Below the pieces are notes generated by a model. It saw only the letters and a list, made by a program, of their open reading frames with translations, did no database searches and was not told the origin of the DNA. DNA of 32,550 bases from Flavobacteriales bacterium (lineage in GTDB: Bacteria > Bacteroidota > Bacteroidia > NS11-12g > UBA955): contig CANFLS010000029.1 of NCBI GenBank assembly GCA_947447955.1, positions 1 through 32,550 of the forward strand. Reading direction: 5' to 3'. The translations under genes were made by a program, and so were the position numbers. Of this stretch, positions 1 to 6,547 are shown in pieces. Each line of letters begins with the position of its first letter. Positions within the stretch are counted from its first letter, which is position 1.

Positions 1-141
1 CGTAAGTCTATTTAAAATTGTAGTGTCAAAAATGAAAATAGGTTTTACTGGGTAACCACTTACTAACGCTTGGAATAAACCATGATTATCAGCAACTCTT
101 AAGTCCCTCCGAAACCAAAAATAGGCAAATTTATTTTTCAT
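1..141 (-). CDS. Deoxyribodipyrimidine photolyase/cryptochrome family, N-terminus only (cut by window edge)
   Basis: The minus strand from 141 to the window edge encodes 47 residues without a stop, starting at ATG (141-139). Residues 8-14 read YFWFRRDL (roughly) followed by RVADNHGL and later PIFIFD, which is the hallmark N-terminus of the photolyase/cryptochrome alpha/beta domain (established family signature). These flavoproteins use blue light to repair UV-induced pyrimidine dimers or to signal. Only the antenna-binding Rossmann-like start is visible; the FAD-binding C-terminal domain lies outside the window, so photolyase and cryptochrome cannot be told apart. The start codon lies inside the last codons of the upstream TIGR01777 gene (11-bp overlap), so the two are probably co-transcribed and translationally coupled. 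A B12-type MerR regulator sits just beyond, which fits a light-response locus (inference). Confidence 0.88.
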   Translation of the reverse strand, partial: MKNKFAYFWFRRDLRVADNHGLFQALVSGYPVKPIFIFDTTILNRLT

Positions 142-1054
142 GAATCAATTGATGGATGGCTTTTTGAATGTTTTCATATTGAAAATCAAAGCCATTGTTT
201 AACGCTTTAGCTGGATAAATATTTTGATTGGTTAAGGCCAATATACTTTGTTCTCCCATGATAAGTTTCAATACAAAAGCGGGTACATTGGGTGTGAAAT
301 TCATATTAAATGCAAATTTATTGGCATTTTTCATTTCAGTGATAATTCTTTTGGCAATTTGGCCTTGGCTACAACAAGTTGGGGAAACACCGTTATATAT
401 TCCTTGTGGCAGGGTTCCTTCAATGAGTGCAATATACATATTTACCAAATCTAGAATGTGGATCCAACTCCACATATTTTTTGAATTCCCAGTGGTAGGA
501 ATCAAACCGAAGTTTTTAAATTTTGCAATAACGGGGTAAACGCCACCTTCATTGGCAAGCACCAAACCCGTTCTAACAATACTTGATTCAATACCAAGTT
601 TAGACATTTGGAGGGCTGTTTTTTCCCAATCGATACAAACATCAGCCAAAAAACCTGATCCATGTTGTCCAGTTTCATCTGTTTTTTCAAGAATAGGGTC
701 GTTGTAATATCCAATCCCTGAAGCGCAAATAAAGCGTTTTGGTTTTGACGGCAGTTTTTGTAATGTTTCAAATAATAAGTTATTTCCATCAATTCTAGAA
801 TGGTAAATACTTTCTTTATTATTTTTTGTCCAAGACTGCGCAATGTTACTTCCTGCCAAATTCACAACGCAATCGGCATCTGAAAACGCTTGAATATCAA
901 TTTTTTTGGAAAAAATGTTCCAAGTAAAATCTTTTTTGCCACTTTGATTGTTACTCTCGTGAACCAACGGAACAATTGAATGATTTCGCTTTTTTAACTC
1001 ATTAATTAGCGCTTTGCCAATTAGACCGGAACTACCACAAATAACTATTTTCAT
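131..1054 (-). CDS. TIGR01777 family epimerase (YfcH/SulA-like SDR protein)
   Basis: This 307-residue protein is an extended short-chain dehydrogenase-like protein. The N-terminal nucleotide-binding glycine motif GSSGLIG is at residues 7-13. VNLAGSNI (64-71), ASGIGYY (111-117), RTGLVL (161-166) and WSWIHI (195-200) are the landmarks that separate the TIGR01777 family from other epimerases. Length is normal for the family. The true substrate of this family is not established; the NAD(P)-binding fold is a family inference. The start ATG (1054-1052) lies only 5 bp from the divergent MerR start. The 3' end overlaps the photolyase start by 11 bp, so the pair probably forms one operon. TIGR01777 genes often sit beside photolyase and B12-type MerR genes in light-responsive clusters, which gives context but not a reaction. 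Confidence 0.9.
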   Translation of the reverse strand: MKIVICGSSGLIGKALINELKKRNHSIVPLVHESNNQSGKKDFTWNIFSKKIDIQAFSDADCVVNLAGSNIAQSWTKNNKESIYHSRIDGNNLLFETLQKLPSKPKRFICASGIGYYNDPILEKTDETGQHGSGFLADVCIDWEKTALQMSKLGIESSIVRTGLVLANEGGVYPVIAKFKNFGLIPTTGNSKNMWSWIHILDLVNMYIALIEGTLPQGIYNGVSPTCCSQGQIAKRIITEMKNANKFAFNMNFTPNVPAFVLKLIMGEQSILALTNQNIYPAKALNNGFDFQYENIQKAIHQLIHEK

Positions 1055-1059
1055 AACTT

Positions 1060-2016
1060 ATGAACGACAATATAACAATCGAAACGAAAAAAAGTCGGAC
1101 GATTCTAAAATCTAAACGAGATTTTAGAGATAAGTACTTCATCAAGGATGTAGAAAATATTACCGGAATCAAAGCGTTTACACTAAGAATTTGGGAGCAA
1201 CGTTATGGTATGTTGGTTCCTAAAAGAACCGATACAAATATTCGTTACTACGAAGAAGACGATTTAAAATACATGATGAATGTGGCATTATTAAATGCAC
1301 ATGGTCATAAAATTAGCAAAATTGCTGAAATGTCGCGCGAAGAAGTTCAACGCCGTACATTAACTATTTCAGAAAGCAACTCAACATATCAAAGTCAAAT
1401 TCAGTCACTAACAGCCTCAATGTTTGATTTTGATGAGAAAGAGTTTAATAAAGTACTTTCAATTAATATATTAAAGTTAGGAATTGAAGAAACTACAGCC
1501 CGCATCATATTTCCACTGCTTCAACATGTTGGAATATTGTGGTTAAGTGGTTCAACCAATATTGCCCATGAACATTTCATAACCAATATCATCAAGCAAC
1601 GAATGTATTCGGCAATAGACCAAATCACAACCCCAATGTTGCCTAATGCCAAAAAGTTTATCCTATTCTTGCCTAATGGTGAAAACCATGAATTGAGTTT
1701 GTTATTCGCTTCTTACATTCTTAAATCACGTGGTCACATGGTCATTTATATTGGATCATCAACCCCAATTGATGATTTAGATCAAATGACCAAGGTGCAT
1801 AAACCTGATGTTTTGTTTTGTGCCATCACAAATGCCAATAGCAACATGCCTATTCAAGTGTACATCAATACTATAACCAGAAAATGGCCAGATACAACCA
1901 TTTGTTTGACGGGGAGTCAAGTAACAAAACGTAAAGATTTGAAAACTCCTCCGAATTGCAGAATCATTGCCAATCCAGATGATTTTATCGAGTTTATTTC
2001 GAAACTAGATAATTAA
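1060..2016 (+). CDS. MerR-family regulator with B12-binding domain (CarH/LitR-like)
   Basis: The 318-residue protein has a MerR winged helix at about 26-95 (YFIKDVENITGIKAFTLRIWEQRYG, then RYYEEDDL), preceded by about 25 basic residues. A helical bundle (about 115-190) carries W161-x9-E171-H172, the Wx9EH signature of CarH-type cobalamin photoreceptors. A Rossmann-like domain follows with E208-x-H210, the ExH core of the B12 motif whose His is the lower cobalt ligand. The usual Gly three residues after that His is Ser213. The residue after Trp161 is Leu, where Thermus CarH has His132, the ligand that captures cobalt after photolysis. Family knowledge predicts a cobalamin-dependent, probably light-controlled repressor; the neighbouring photolyase supports this. 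No other ATG lies before the HTH, so the start at 1060 is retained despite a 5-bp divergent gap. The 3' end overlaps the convergent FAD gene by 23 bp. Confidence 0.87.
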   Translation: MNDNITIETKKSRTILKSKRDFRDKYFIKDVENITGIKAFTLRIWEQRYGMLVPKRTDTNIRYYEEDDLKYMMNVALLNAHGHKISKIAEMSREEVQRRTLTISESNSTYQSQIQSLTASMFDFDEKEFNKVLSINILKLGIEETTARIIFPLLQHVGILWLSGSTNIAHEHFITNIIKQRMYSAIDQITTPMLPNAKKFILFLPNGENHELSLLFASYILKSRGHMVIYIGSSTPIDDLDQMTKVHKPDVLFCAITNANSNMPIQVYINTITRKWPDTTICLTGSQVTKRKDLKTPPNCRIIANPDDFIEFISKLDN

Positions 2017-3070
2017 ATTGATTGATATCTAATTCAGCATTTAGTTCGATATGTTGAGTTAGATGTTCTGCATAATGCTTGCTTAAAATGCTTGCAAGAG
2101 AACTACCTTTGCTTCCCAGACCATTATAAACATACAAATTGTTTAGATTTGGATGTTGACCTAAGTAAGGCCTTCTTTCCGCTACTGTTGGCCTAATGCC
2201 TTTAACATGCGATAACAGCTTTACAGGTTGTCCCACCCACGATTCAAATTCTTGTATTAACCAATCTGCATCCTTTTGTTCGGGATTTACCGATAAATCA
2301 TTTGAATGATACGTACTTCCTCCAATCCATTGGTCATTTCCAATAGGAATGAGCCATTCTTTCTTTTTTAAAATATGATTTTGAGGGATATTTTGTATTT
2401 CAACCTTCACAATGTCACCGCCCGATGGGTTAAACGGCAAGTATTGAAAAAATGGATTCTCTAATATTCCAATTCCTTCTGCAAAGATCACTTTTGAAGC
2501 TTGGATGTGTTTGTAATTCCAAACCAGATTTGATTGTTTCAAATCGTCATAATTGAAAGCTTCTTCTTTATATTGTATGTTTTTATTGCTGAAATGCGAT
2601 TTAGCAGTTTCCAAGAATTTAAATACATCCAAACGACCTGTTTGAAGCACTTCAATGCAATCGAAATTTAATGGTTTCATGCATTCCGGAAGTTGCGGTG
2701 CATGTATATTTAAATATTTATCGAAGCCAGGTTCTCCCGCGCGAATGGTCCAATTATGAACCTGACGTAAATTTTTATGAATTTGTAAACTTGGAATCAC
2801 CTGCATGAATGAAGTATTCCATTCGTTTTCAAATGATTGATAATATTCAAAAACATGAGGGAAGATTTCATCGCATTTCCAGGTTTTGCGCACATTGCGT
2901 GGCACCATGGGACTAATTAAACCAGCGGCAACACGAGAACTACTCATTGAATAATTGTTGTCGATCACCAAAATAGATTGATTCAGTTTGCTCAATTCTA
3001 ACGCCAATGTGGTTCCCGCAATTCCAGCACCTACGATTAAAAAATCCACATTAATTGTTTTTTCGCTCAT
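1994..3070 (-). CDS. FAD-dependent oxidoreductase, DAO family
   Basis: The 358-residue protein has an N-terminal dinucleotide-binding motif at residues 10-19 (FLIVGAGIAG) and an acidic residue at the end of the second strand (D37), the classic FAD-ADP site of the D-amino-acid-oxidase superfamily. The C-terminus (about residues 290-335) has GIRPTVAERRPYLG followed by GLGSKG (317-322), the second FAD-contacting region. GLGS[RK]G is also seen in the FAD domain of the tRNA modification enzyme MnmC, so an MnmC-like role is possible, but glycine/D-amino-acid oxidase-like activity is equally compatible. ATG at 3070 is preferred over an in-frame TTG two codons upstream. A -7-like element TATCTTTG lies at 3081-3074, but no clear -33 element was found. 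The gene converges on the MerR gene (23-bp overlap). Confidence 0.82.
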   Translation of the reverse strand: MSEKTINVDFLIVGAGIAGTTLALELSKLNQSILVIDNNYSMSSSRVAAGLISPMVPRNVRKTWKCDEIFPHVFEYYQSFENEWNTSFMQVIPSLQIHKNLRQVHNWTIRAGEPGFDKYLNIHAPQLPECMKPLNFDCIEVLQTGRLDVFKFLETAKSHFSNKNIQYKEEAFNYDDLKQSNLVWNYKHIQASKVIFAEGIGILENPFFQYLPFNPSGGDIVKVEIQNIPQNHILKKKEWLIPIGNDQWIGGSTYHSNDLSVNPEQKDADWLIQEFESWVGQPVKLLSHVKGIRPTVAERRPYLGQHPNLNNLYVYNGLGSKGSSLASILSKHYAEHLTQHIELNAELDINQFNYLVSK

Positions 3071-3106
3071 TATCAAAGATATTGCTACAAAAATAAGTTT
3101 TCTGGA

Positions 3107-3736
3107 GTGAAATCAATTGTAATAAGTCTTTTTGCCCTCACTATTTCTAGTGTGTTCGGCCAATCAAAAAATTATCCGAGTGAATTAACTGCAGGGAAAC
3201 TCTATTATTATCCTTCATTTCAATTATTAGCCTGTCAAATAGATGGTGATAACTCTTCTGGCTACAACAAATTGGGTTATCAATTGTCACTTTCTAGCGG
3301 ATTAAAGTTAGAAAACAACAAAACCATTGAATTGATGATGGGAATTTCGGAAAGGGGGAGTAGACGGTCCTATAATGTTGATGACCCTTCTGTAACTGCC
3401 TTTCATTTGCATTATAGCGCTTTGGATTTTGGACTGTTTTACGGTCGTTTATTTGAAAATAAACTGCATGTGAATGCCGGTTTGCATGGTCAATATTTGT
3501 TATCGATTACTGAATCTGAGGGTTTCTCAAATAATTTGGAATTGGACTATGAAAAAATCGGATTGTTGATAGATGTAAATGCAAAATATCCTTTAGGTAA
3601 TAACTTTGCAGTGACTGCTTCTTTTAACTATAGTTTGATGAGTTTATTGAAATCAACAGTAAGCAATCCAACGTTTTATCAAGGTGCAGGGGTATATCAC
3701 AATGTGTTGGGATTAGGAATAGCGTGGATTTTATAA
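3107..3736 (+). CDS. Predicted outer-membrane beta-barrel-like protein, function unknown
   Basis: This 209-residue protein starts with a GTG codon; no ATG is available nearby. The N-terminus is a Sec signal peptide (hydrophobic residues 4-17, likely cleavage near ...SSVFG/Q). The mature part alternates short polar and aromatic/hydrophobic segments (for example SGLKLENNKTIELMMGISERGS, YSALDFGLFYGRLF, KLHVNAGLHGQYLLS, NFAVTASFNYSLMS) and ends VLGLGIAWIL. This pattern suits a small outer-membrane porin-like or OmpW-like barrel of about eight strands (inference; no specific family recognised). The gene starts 36 bp from the divergent FAD oxidoreductase start and is followed at once by the lipoprotein gene, so genes 3107-5686 probably form one operon. 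Confidence 0.68.
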   Translation: MKSIVISLFALTISSVFGQSKNYPSELTAGKLYYYPSFQLLACQIDGDNSSGYNKLGYQLSLSSGLKLENNKTIELMMGISERGSRRSYNVDDPSVTAFHLHYSALDFGLFYGRLFENKLHVNAGLHGQYLLSITESEGFSNNLELDYEKIGLLIDVNAKYPLGNNFAVTASFNYSLMSLLKSTVSNPTFYQGAGVYHNVLGLGIAWIL

Positions 3737-3744
3737 ATTTGAAA

Positions 3745-4233
3745 ATGAGAATATTTTTTCGTATATTATTGGGAATTGTAATTACTATTGGAGTTAATGG
3801 TTGTGGCTACGGCGATAGAATTCACCATGAAGAGTTCCACAGGAAGTTTAATCAAATGCCCAAATACACGTTTGTAGACGTTCAAAAAGTTTTGGATGAA
3901 CAAATTACCCAATGGAATAATGGGAGCGTAGATGGATTTATGAAGGGATATTGGCAGTCGGATTCGATGCTCTTTATTACCTCCAAAGGGCCACGATACG
4001 GATACCAAGCTGTTTCTGATTCTTATAAGAAAAACTATCCCTCAAAAGAAGCTATGGGAACCTTGCGATTTGAAATCGTAAAAATGCAATGGATAGAGCA
4101 GCAAGCAAGTGTTTGCGAAGTTTTGGGTAAATGGCATATCGATGAAAGTTCAAGTCCCAAATCAGGATATTTTTCTCTGATTTTCAAGGCAATTCAAGGT
4201 AAACCGAGAATTGTAATTGATCATACTTGGTAA
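3745..4233 (+). CDS. Predicted lipoprotein with NTF2-like (DUF4440/SnoaL) domain
   Basis: The chosen ATG at 3745 gives 162 residues with a short hydrophobic signal sequence ending VNGC, with Cys20 as a likely lipidation site (an imperfect lipobox). A GTG at 3724 overlaps the previous gene and would put charged residues before the signal, so it is less likely. Residues about 40-160 match the cone-shaped NTF2-like fold of DUF4440/SnoaL proteins: a helix with VLDEQITQWNNGSVDGFMKGYW, then DSMLFITSKGPRYGYQAVSDSYKKNYP, and a sheet ending in IVIDHTW. Such domains may be ligand-binding or catalytic; nothing here identifies a substrate. The protein is probably anchored in an envelope membrane facing the periplasm (inference). 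Confidence 0.75.
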   Translation: MRIFFRILLGIVITIGVNGCGYGDRIHHEEFHRKFNQMPKYTFVDVQKVLDEQITQWNNGSVDGFMKGYWQSDSMLFITSKGPRYGYQAVSDSYKKNYPSKEAMGTLRFEIVKMQWIEQQASVCEVLGKWHIDESSSPKSGYFSLIFKAIQGKPRIVIDHTW

Positions 4234-4243
4234 ATTGAAATCG

Positions 4244-5686
4244 ATGGAGTTGTTTCTAAGTCGTTTTAAAAGGTGGCACTTTGCGTTTGTACTTATATTG
4301 GTGCAAGTTATATCGCATTTTGCCTATTTAAAATTACCCGCTGTTGGAAACCACGTTTGGAGGCAGTGTAATACCTTAGCGGTAGCAAGGAATTACTACC
4401 AAGAGGATATGGATATTTTATATCCACGAATTGATAAGCGATATCATTCCAACGGAATAACTGGTCCTCAGTTTACGTCATATGATTATACTTTGGCTTT
4501 GGTTTACAAGGCTTTTGGATTTTCTCAAAATGCCCACAGGTATTTAAGCTTGATTATAGGGATCTTTGCTATATTGGGCATGTTTTATTTGGCCCATTAT
4601 TATTTCCGAAGTGATTTTTTGGCATTTTTATGCAGTTTGGGACTCATTGGAATTCCAGAGTTTTATTATCACAGTATCAATGCTGTACCTGATTTACTGG
4701 CGTTGGCGGCCATGATTTGGGGATGGTTTGGATTTCAGAAATATATGAAACGACCAAGTTTGAAATGGGCTTTGTTTACGGTATTACTGATGACATTGGC
4801 CGGAATGACAAAAATTATGTTTTTAATTCCGGGGTTTGTTTTCTTGGGGGAAATAATGCAACAAAAAATCTATCGCAAATTGGCTATTATCCCAATATTG
4901 ATAATGGGTTTAGTTGTAATATCTGCAAGTTTAGGATGGTATTATTGGGCTAAAATTTTGACTTCAATGAATGGCATTTATGAGTTTGTTCATGAGGTGA
5001 GATTTATTGAGGGATGGGGAAATAGGGCGATAACTCTTTTAGATAATGTATTTAAAGATATTCCGGAAACGTGGGTGGGTTATGGCTTTTTAATGATGTT
5101 TGTAACTGGAATTTATTTCGTTGTAAAAAAGAGAATCCATGACCTCAGAGTTTTGTTTGTGTTATTTGGTGTTTTGTTATTTTATGTTGCCATGCAATAT
5201 CAATTAAGGGTCCATGGATACTATACGCTGCTATTTGCGCCATTTGTTTTATTAATTGGAGTGTGGGGATGGGATAAGTTGCAAAGTGGCCTGGTGAAGC
5301 AAATAATGCTTGTTTTGATGTTGTTGTCTCCCGTTTGGGCATGGGCAAGAATCAATAGAAATTGGCAAGAACAAAATTTTAGGGTAGCTGCTGAATTGAT
5401 TGTCCCTCAAAACCAAGAAAAAATCAGACATTTATCTTCTCAAAGAAAATTTTGGTTGGTTGGCCCGGATCAATCCGGGTGCGTTGATTTCTATTATTTA
5501 CAGGCAAAAGGATTTCCATGGTATAACTTGGAGGAGAAATCGGATTTGTTTGAGAAGTTTATAAAAGATGGGGCAGAGGGATTAATCACCAACGACACGA
5601 TTCATGCCCAGGAGTATTTTCGTGAGTTGAAAATGAATCCTAAGTGCATTGGGAGTGTAGGCAATTACTATTGGTACGTTTTTTAG
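4244..5686 (+). CDS. Integral membrane GT-C glycosyltransferase-like protein (GT39/ArnT-type)
   Basis: Starting at ATG 4244, rather than a TTG at 4217 inside the previous gene, gives 480 residues. About ten to twelve hydrophobic segments are visible, with a first transmembrane helix at about 12-30. The first extracytoplasmic loop has HVWRQCNTLAVARNYYQE and then a YPR motif, the loop 1 signature of the dolichyl-phosphate-mannose/ArnT-like superfamily that moves sugars from polyprenyl-phosphate donors. In many relatives the residue after WRQx is Asp, the proposed catalytic base; here it is Asn. A soluble C-terminal portion of about 110 residues follows the last membrane helix. The acceptor is unknown; lipid A, glycoprotein or polysaccharide modification are possible. 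The preceding gene ends 10 bp upstream, which suggests an operon. A block of short repeats begins within 7 bp of its stop codon. Confidence 0.78.
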   Translation: MELFLSRFKRWHFAFVLILVQVISHFAYLKLPAVGNHVWRQCNTLAVARNYYQEDMDILYPRIDKRYHSNGITGPQFTSYDYTLALVYKAFGFSQNAHRYLSLIIGIFAILGMFYLAHYYFRSDFLAFLCSLGLIGIPEFYYHSINAVPDLLALAAMIWGWFGFQKYMKRPSLKWALFTVLLMTLAGMTKIMFLIPGFVFLGEIMQQKIYRKLAIIPILIMGLVVISASLGWYYWAKILTSMNGIYEFVHEVRFIEGWGNRAITLLDNVFKDIPETWVGYGFLMMFVTGIYFVVKKRIHDLRVLFVLFGVLLFYVAMQYQLRVHGYYTLLFAPFVLLIGVWGWDKLQSGLVKQIMLVLMLLSPVWAWARINRNWQEQNFRVAAELIVPQNQEKIRHLSSQRKFWLVGPDQSGCVDFYYLQAKGFPWYNLEEKSDLFEKFIKDGAEGLITNDTIHAQEYFRELKMNPKCIGSVGNYYWYVF

Positions 5687-5750
5687 GTTGATGCTTCGCT
5701 GTTTACGCCTTTGGCTGTTTACACCTTCGGTAGTTTACAGCTTCGCTGGG

Positions 5751-5801
5751 TTTACGCTTCGCTGTTTAATTTGAAGCAACTAACCTCAAATATCTGTCTA
5801 A
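5751..5801. repeat. Left copy of ~50-bp inverted repeat flanking rplS
   Basis: This segment matches the reverse complement of 6498-6547 at about 46 of 50 positions by eye, with one extra C here. It covers the last mini-hairpin of the run, a 20-odd-nt spacer with TTTAATTTGAAG, and the first 9-nt family B unit. The two copies face each other across rplS. Confidence 0.8.
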
Positions 5802-5819
5802 CCCGTCTAATCCGTCTAA
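5793..5819 (-). repeat. 9-nt tandem repeat, family B (TTAGACRGR), three units
   Basis: Three consecutive 9-nt units (TCTGTCTAA, CCCGTCTAA, TCCGTCTAA) are seen on the plus strand, which is TTAGACRGR read on the minus strand. No hairpin potential is seen. The same unit recurs at 5914-5949, 6471-6506 and 14875-14910. Confidence 0.9.
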
Positions 5820-5863
5820 CCTCAAAAGTATACGCTTCGCTGTATTTTCTTTGCTTACCAACC

Positions 5864-5903
5864 TTTATAAACGCTTATAATCTCTCATAAACTTTTATAA
5901 ACC
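5864..5903. repeat. 10-nt tandem repeat, family C (AACNNTTATA-like), four units
   Basis: Four 10-nt units read TTTATAAACG, CTTATAATCT, CTCATAAACT and TTTATAAACC. The 20-mer CATAAACTTTTATAAACCCT within it recurs exactly at 16017-16036 and, inverted and slightly changed, at 14921-14938. Confidence 0.8.
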
Positions 5904-5913
5904 CTAAAATTAA

Positions 5914-5949
5914 TCTGTCTAATCCGTCTAATCTGTCTAACCCGTCTAA
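5914..5949 (-). repeat. 9-nt tandem repeat, family B, four units
   Basis: Four units (TCTGTCTAA, TCCGTCTAA, TCTGTCTAA, CCCGTCTAA) plus a trailing CCC. This is the second family B run in the same intergenic space, separated from the first by family A and C units. Confidence 0.9.
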
Positions 5950-5952
5950 CCC

Positions 5953-5980
5953 AAATTACAGGGTTTAAACGCTGTAATTT
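5953..5980. other. Perfect 9-bp stem-loop upstream of rplS
   Basis: AAATTACAG (5953-5961) pairs exactly with CTGTAATTT (5972-5980) around a 10-nt loop that itself contains GTTTAAAC. No T-run follows, so it is not a typical intrinsic terminator. It lies about 30 bp before the rplS -33 element and could be the end of the glycosyltransferase transcript or a protein site. Confidence 0.6.
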
Positions 5981-6010
5981 AAGATGATTTTAAAAATTAT
6001 TAAGAAAAGG

Positions 6011-6041
6011 TTTGAGATTGTAAAATAAAATGTTATTTTTG
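6011..6041 (+). promoter_or_regulatory. rplS promoter (Bacteroidota type)
   Basis: TTTG at 6011-6014 and TATTTTTG at 6034-6041 are separated by 19 bp, matching the Bacteroidota consensus TTTG-N19-21-TAnnTTTG. The following GCAACCC is shared with the rpmB promoter. The rplS ATG lies 23 bp downstream. Confidence 0.75.
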
Positions 6042-6064
6042 CAACCCAATTTTGGACCAAAGTC

Positions 6065-6415
6065 ATGAACTCGATTGTAAATAGCATCTCGCAAGAATTT
6101 TTAAGAAAAGACCTTCCTGATTTCAAGGCGGGCGATCGTATTACCGTTCACTATAAGATTAAAGAAGGAAACAAAGAACGTATTCAGCAGTACCAAGGCG
6201 ATGTTATTCAACGTCGTAATTCAGGTATTGACGAAACTTTCACTGTTCGTAAAATTTCTAATGGTGTAGGCGTAGAACGTATTTTCCCATTCAACAGCCC
6301 ATTTATCGATAAAATCGATGTTAACCGCAGAGGTAAAGTACGTCGTGCACGTATTTTCTATCTACGCGACCAAATTGGTAAAGCTGCCCGTATTAAAGAA
6401 TTACGTCGTAGATAA
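6065..6415 (+). CDS. rplS: 50S ribosomal protein L19 (bL19)
   Basis: The 116-residue protein is full length and shows the standard L19 signature: an N-terminal helix, [29 protein letters not shown] (about 21-49), the [25 protein letters not shown] block and the basic C-terminus [23 protein letters not shown]19 sits at the interface of the 30S and 50S subunits near 23S rRNA. In many bacteria rplS follows trmD and rimM; here it is a single-gene unit with its own promoter and a strong terminator. It is isolated between two repeat blocks that contain inverted copies of the same ~50-bp sequence. The ATG at 6065 is well placed relative to the promoter, and no alternative start is needed. Confidence 0.97.
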   Translation: MNSIVNSISQEFLRKDLPDFKAGDRITVHYKIKEGNKERIQQYQGDVIQRRNSGIDETFTVRKISNGVGVERIFPFNSPFIDKIDVNRRGKVRRARIFYLRDQIGKAARIKELRRR

Positions 6416-6432
6416 TATTTACTTAAAACATA

Positions 6433-6468
6433 TTAAAAAAGACCTTCGAGAGAAGGTCTTTTTTTTTG
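6433..6468 (+). terminator. Intrinsic terminator of rplS
   Basis: GACCTTC (6441-6447), loop GAGA, GAAGGTC (6452-6458), followed by ten T. An A-run on the left flank extends the stem, so it could also act on the opposite strand. Confidence 0.93.
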
Positions 6469-6470
6469 GA

Positions 6471-6506
6471 TTAGACAGATTAGACGGGTTAGACAGATTA
6501 GACAGA
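6471..6506 (+). repeat. 9-nt tandem repeat, family B, four units
   Basis: Units TTAGACAGA, TTAGACGGG, TTAGACAGA, TTAGACAGA begin two bases after the rplS terminator T-run. The orientation is opposite to the runs on the other side of rplS. Confidence 0.92.
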
Positions 6507-6547
6507 TATTTAGGTTAACTACTTCAAATTAAACAGCGAAGCATAAA
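6498..6547. repeat. Right copy of ~50-bp inverted repeat flanking rplS
   Basis: The reverse complement matches 5751-5801 at about 46 of 50 positions, including the non-repetitive spacer between the family B run and the first mini-hairpin, so the match is more than shared simple repeats. Confidence 0.8.

Larger units (their letters stand above)
5693..5840 (-). repeat. Mini-hairpin repeats, family A, block 1
   Basis: Six mini-hairpins are present: GCTTCGC at 5693, 5740, 5756 and 5834, GCCTTTGGC at 5707 and ACCTTCGGT at 5723. The first five are joined by linkers of the TGTTTAC type. Read on the minus strand the units are GTAAACA plus GCGAAGC or GCCAAAGGC, the same design as blocks 6536-6714 and 15865-15981. 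ACC/GGT is a compensated stem. The block begins within 7 bp of the glycosyltransferase stop codon. Confidence 0.85.
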
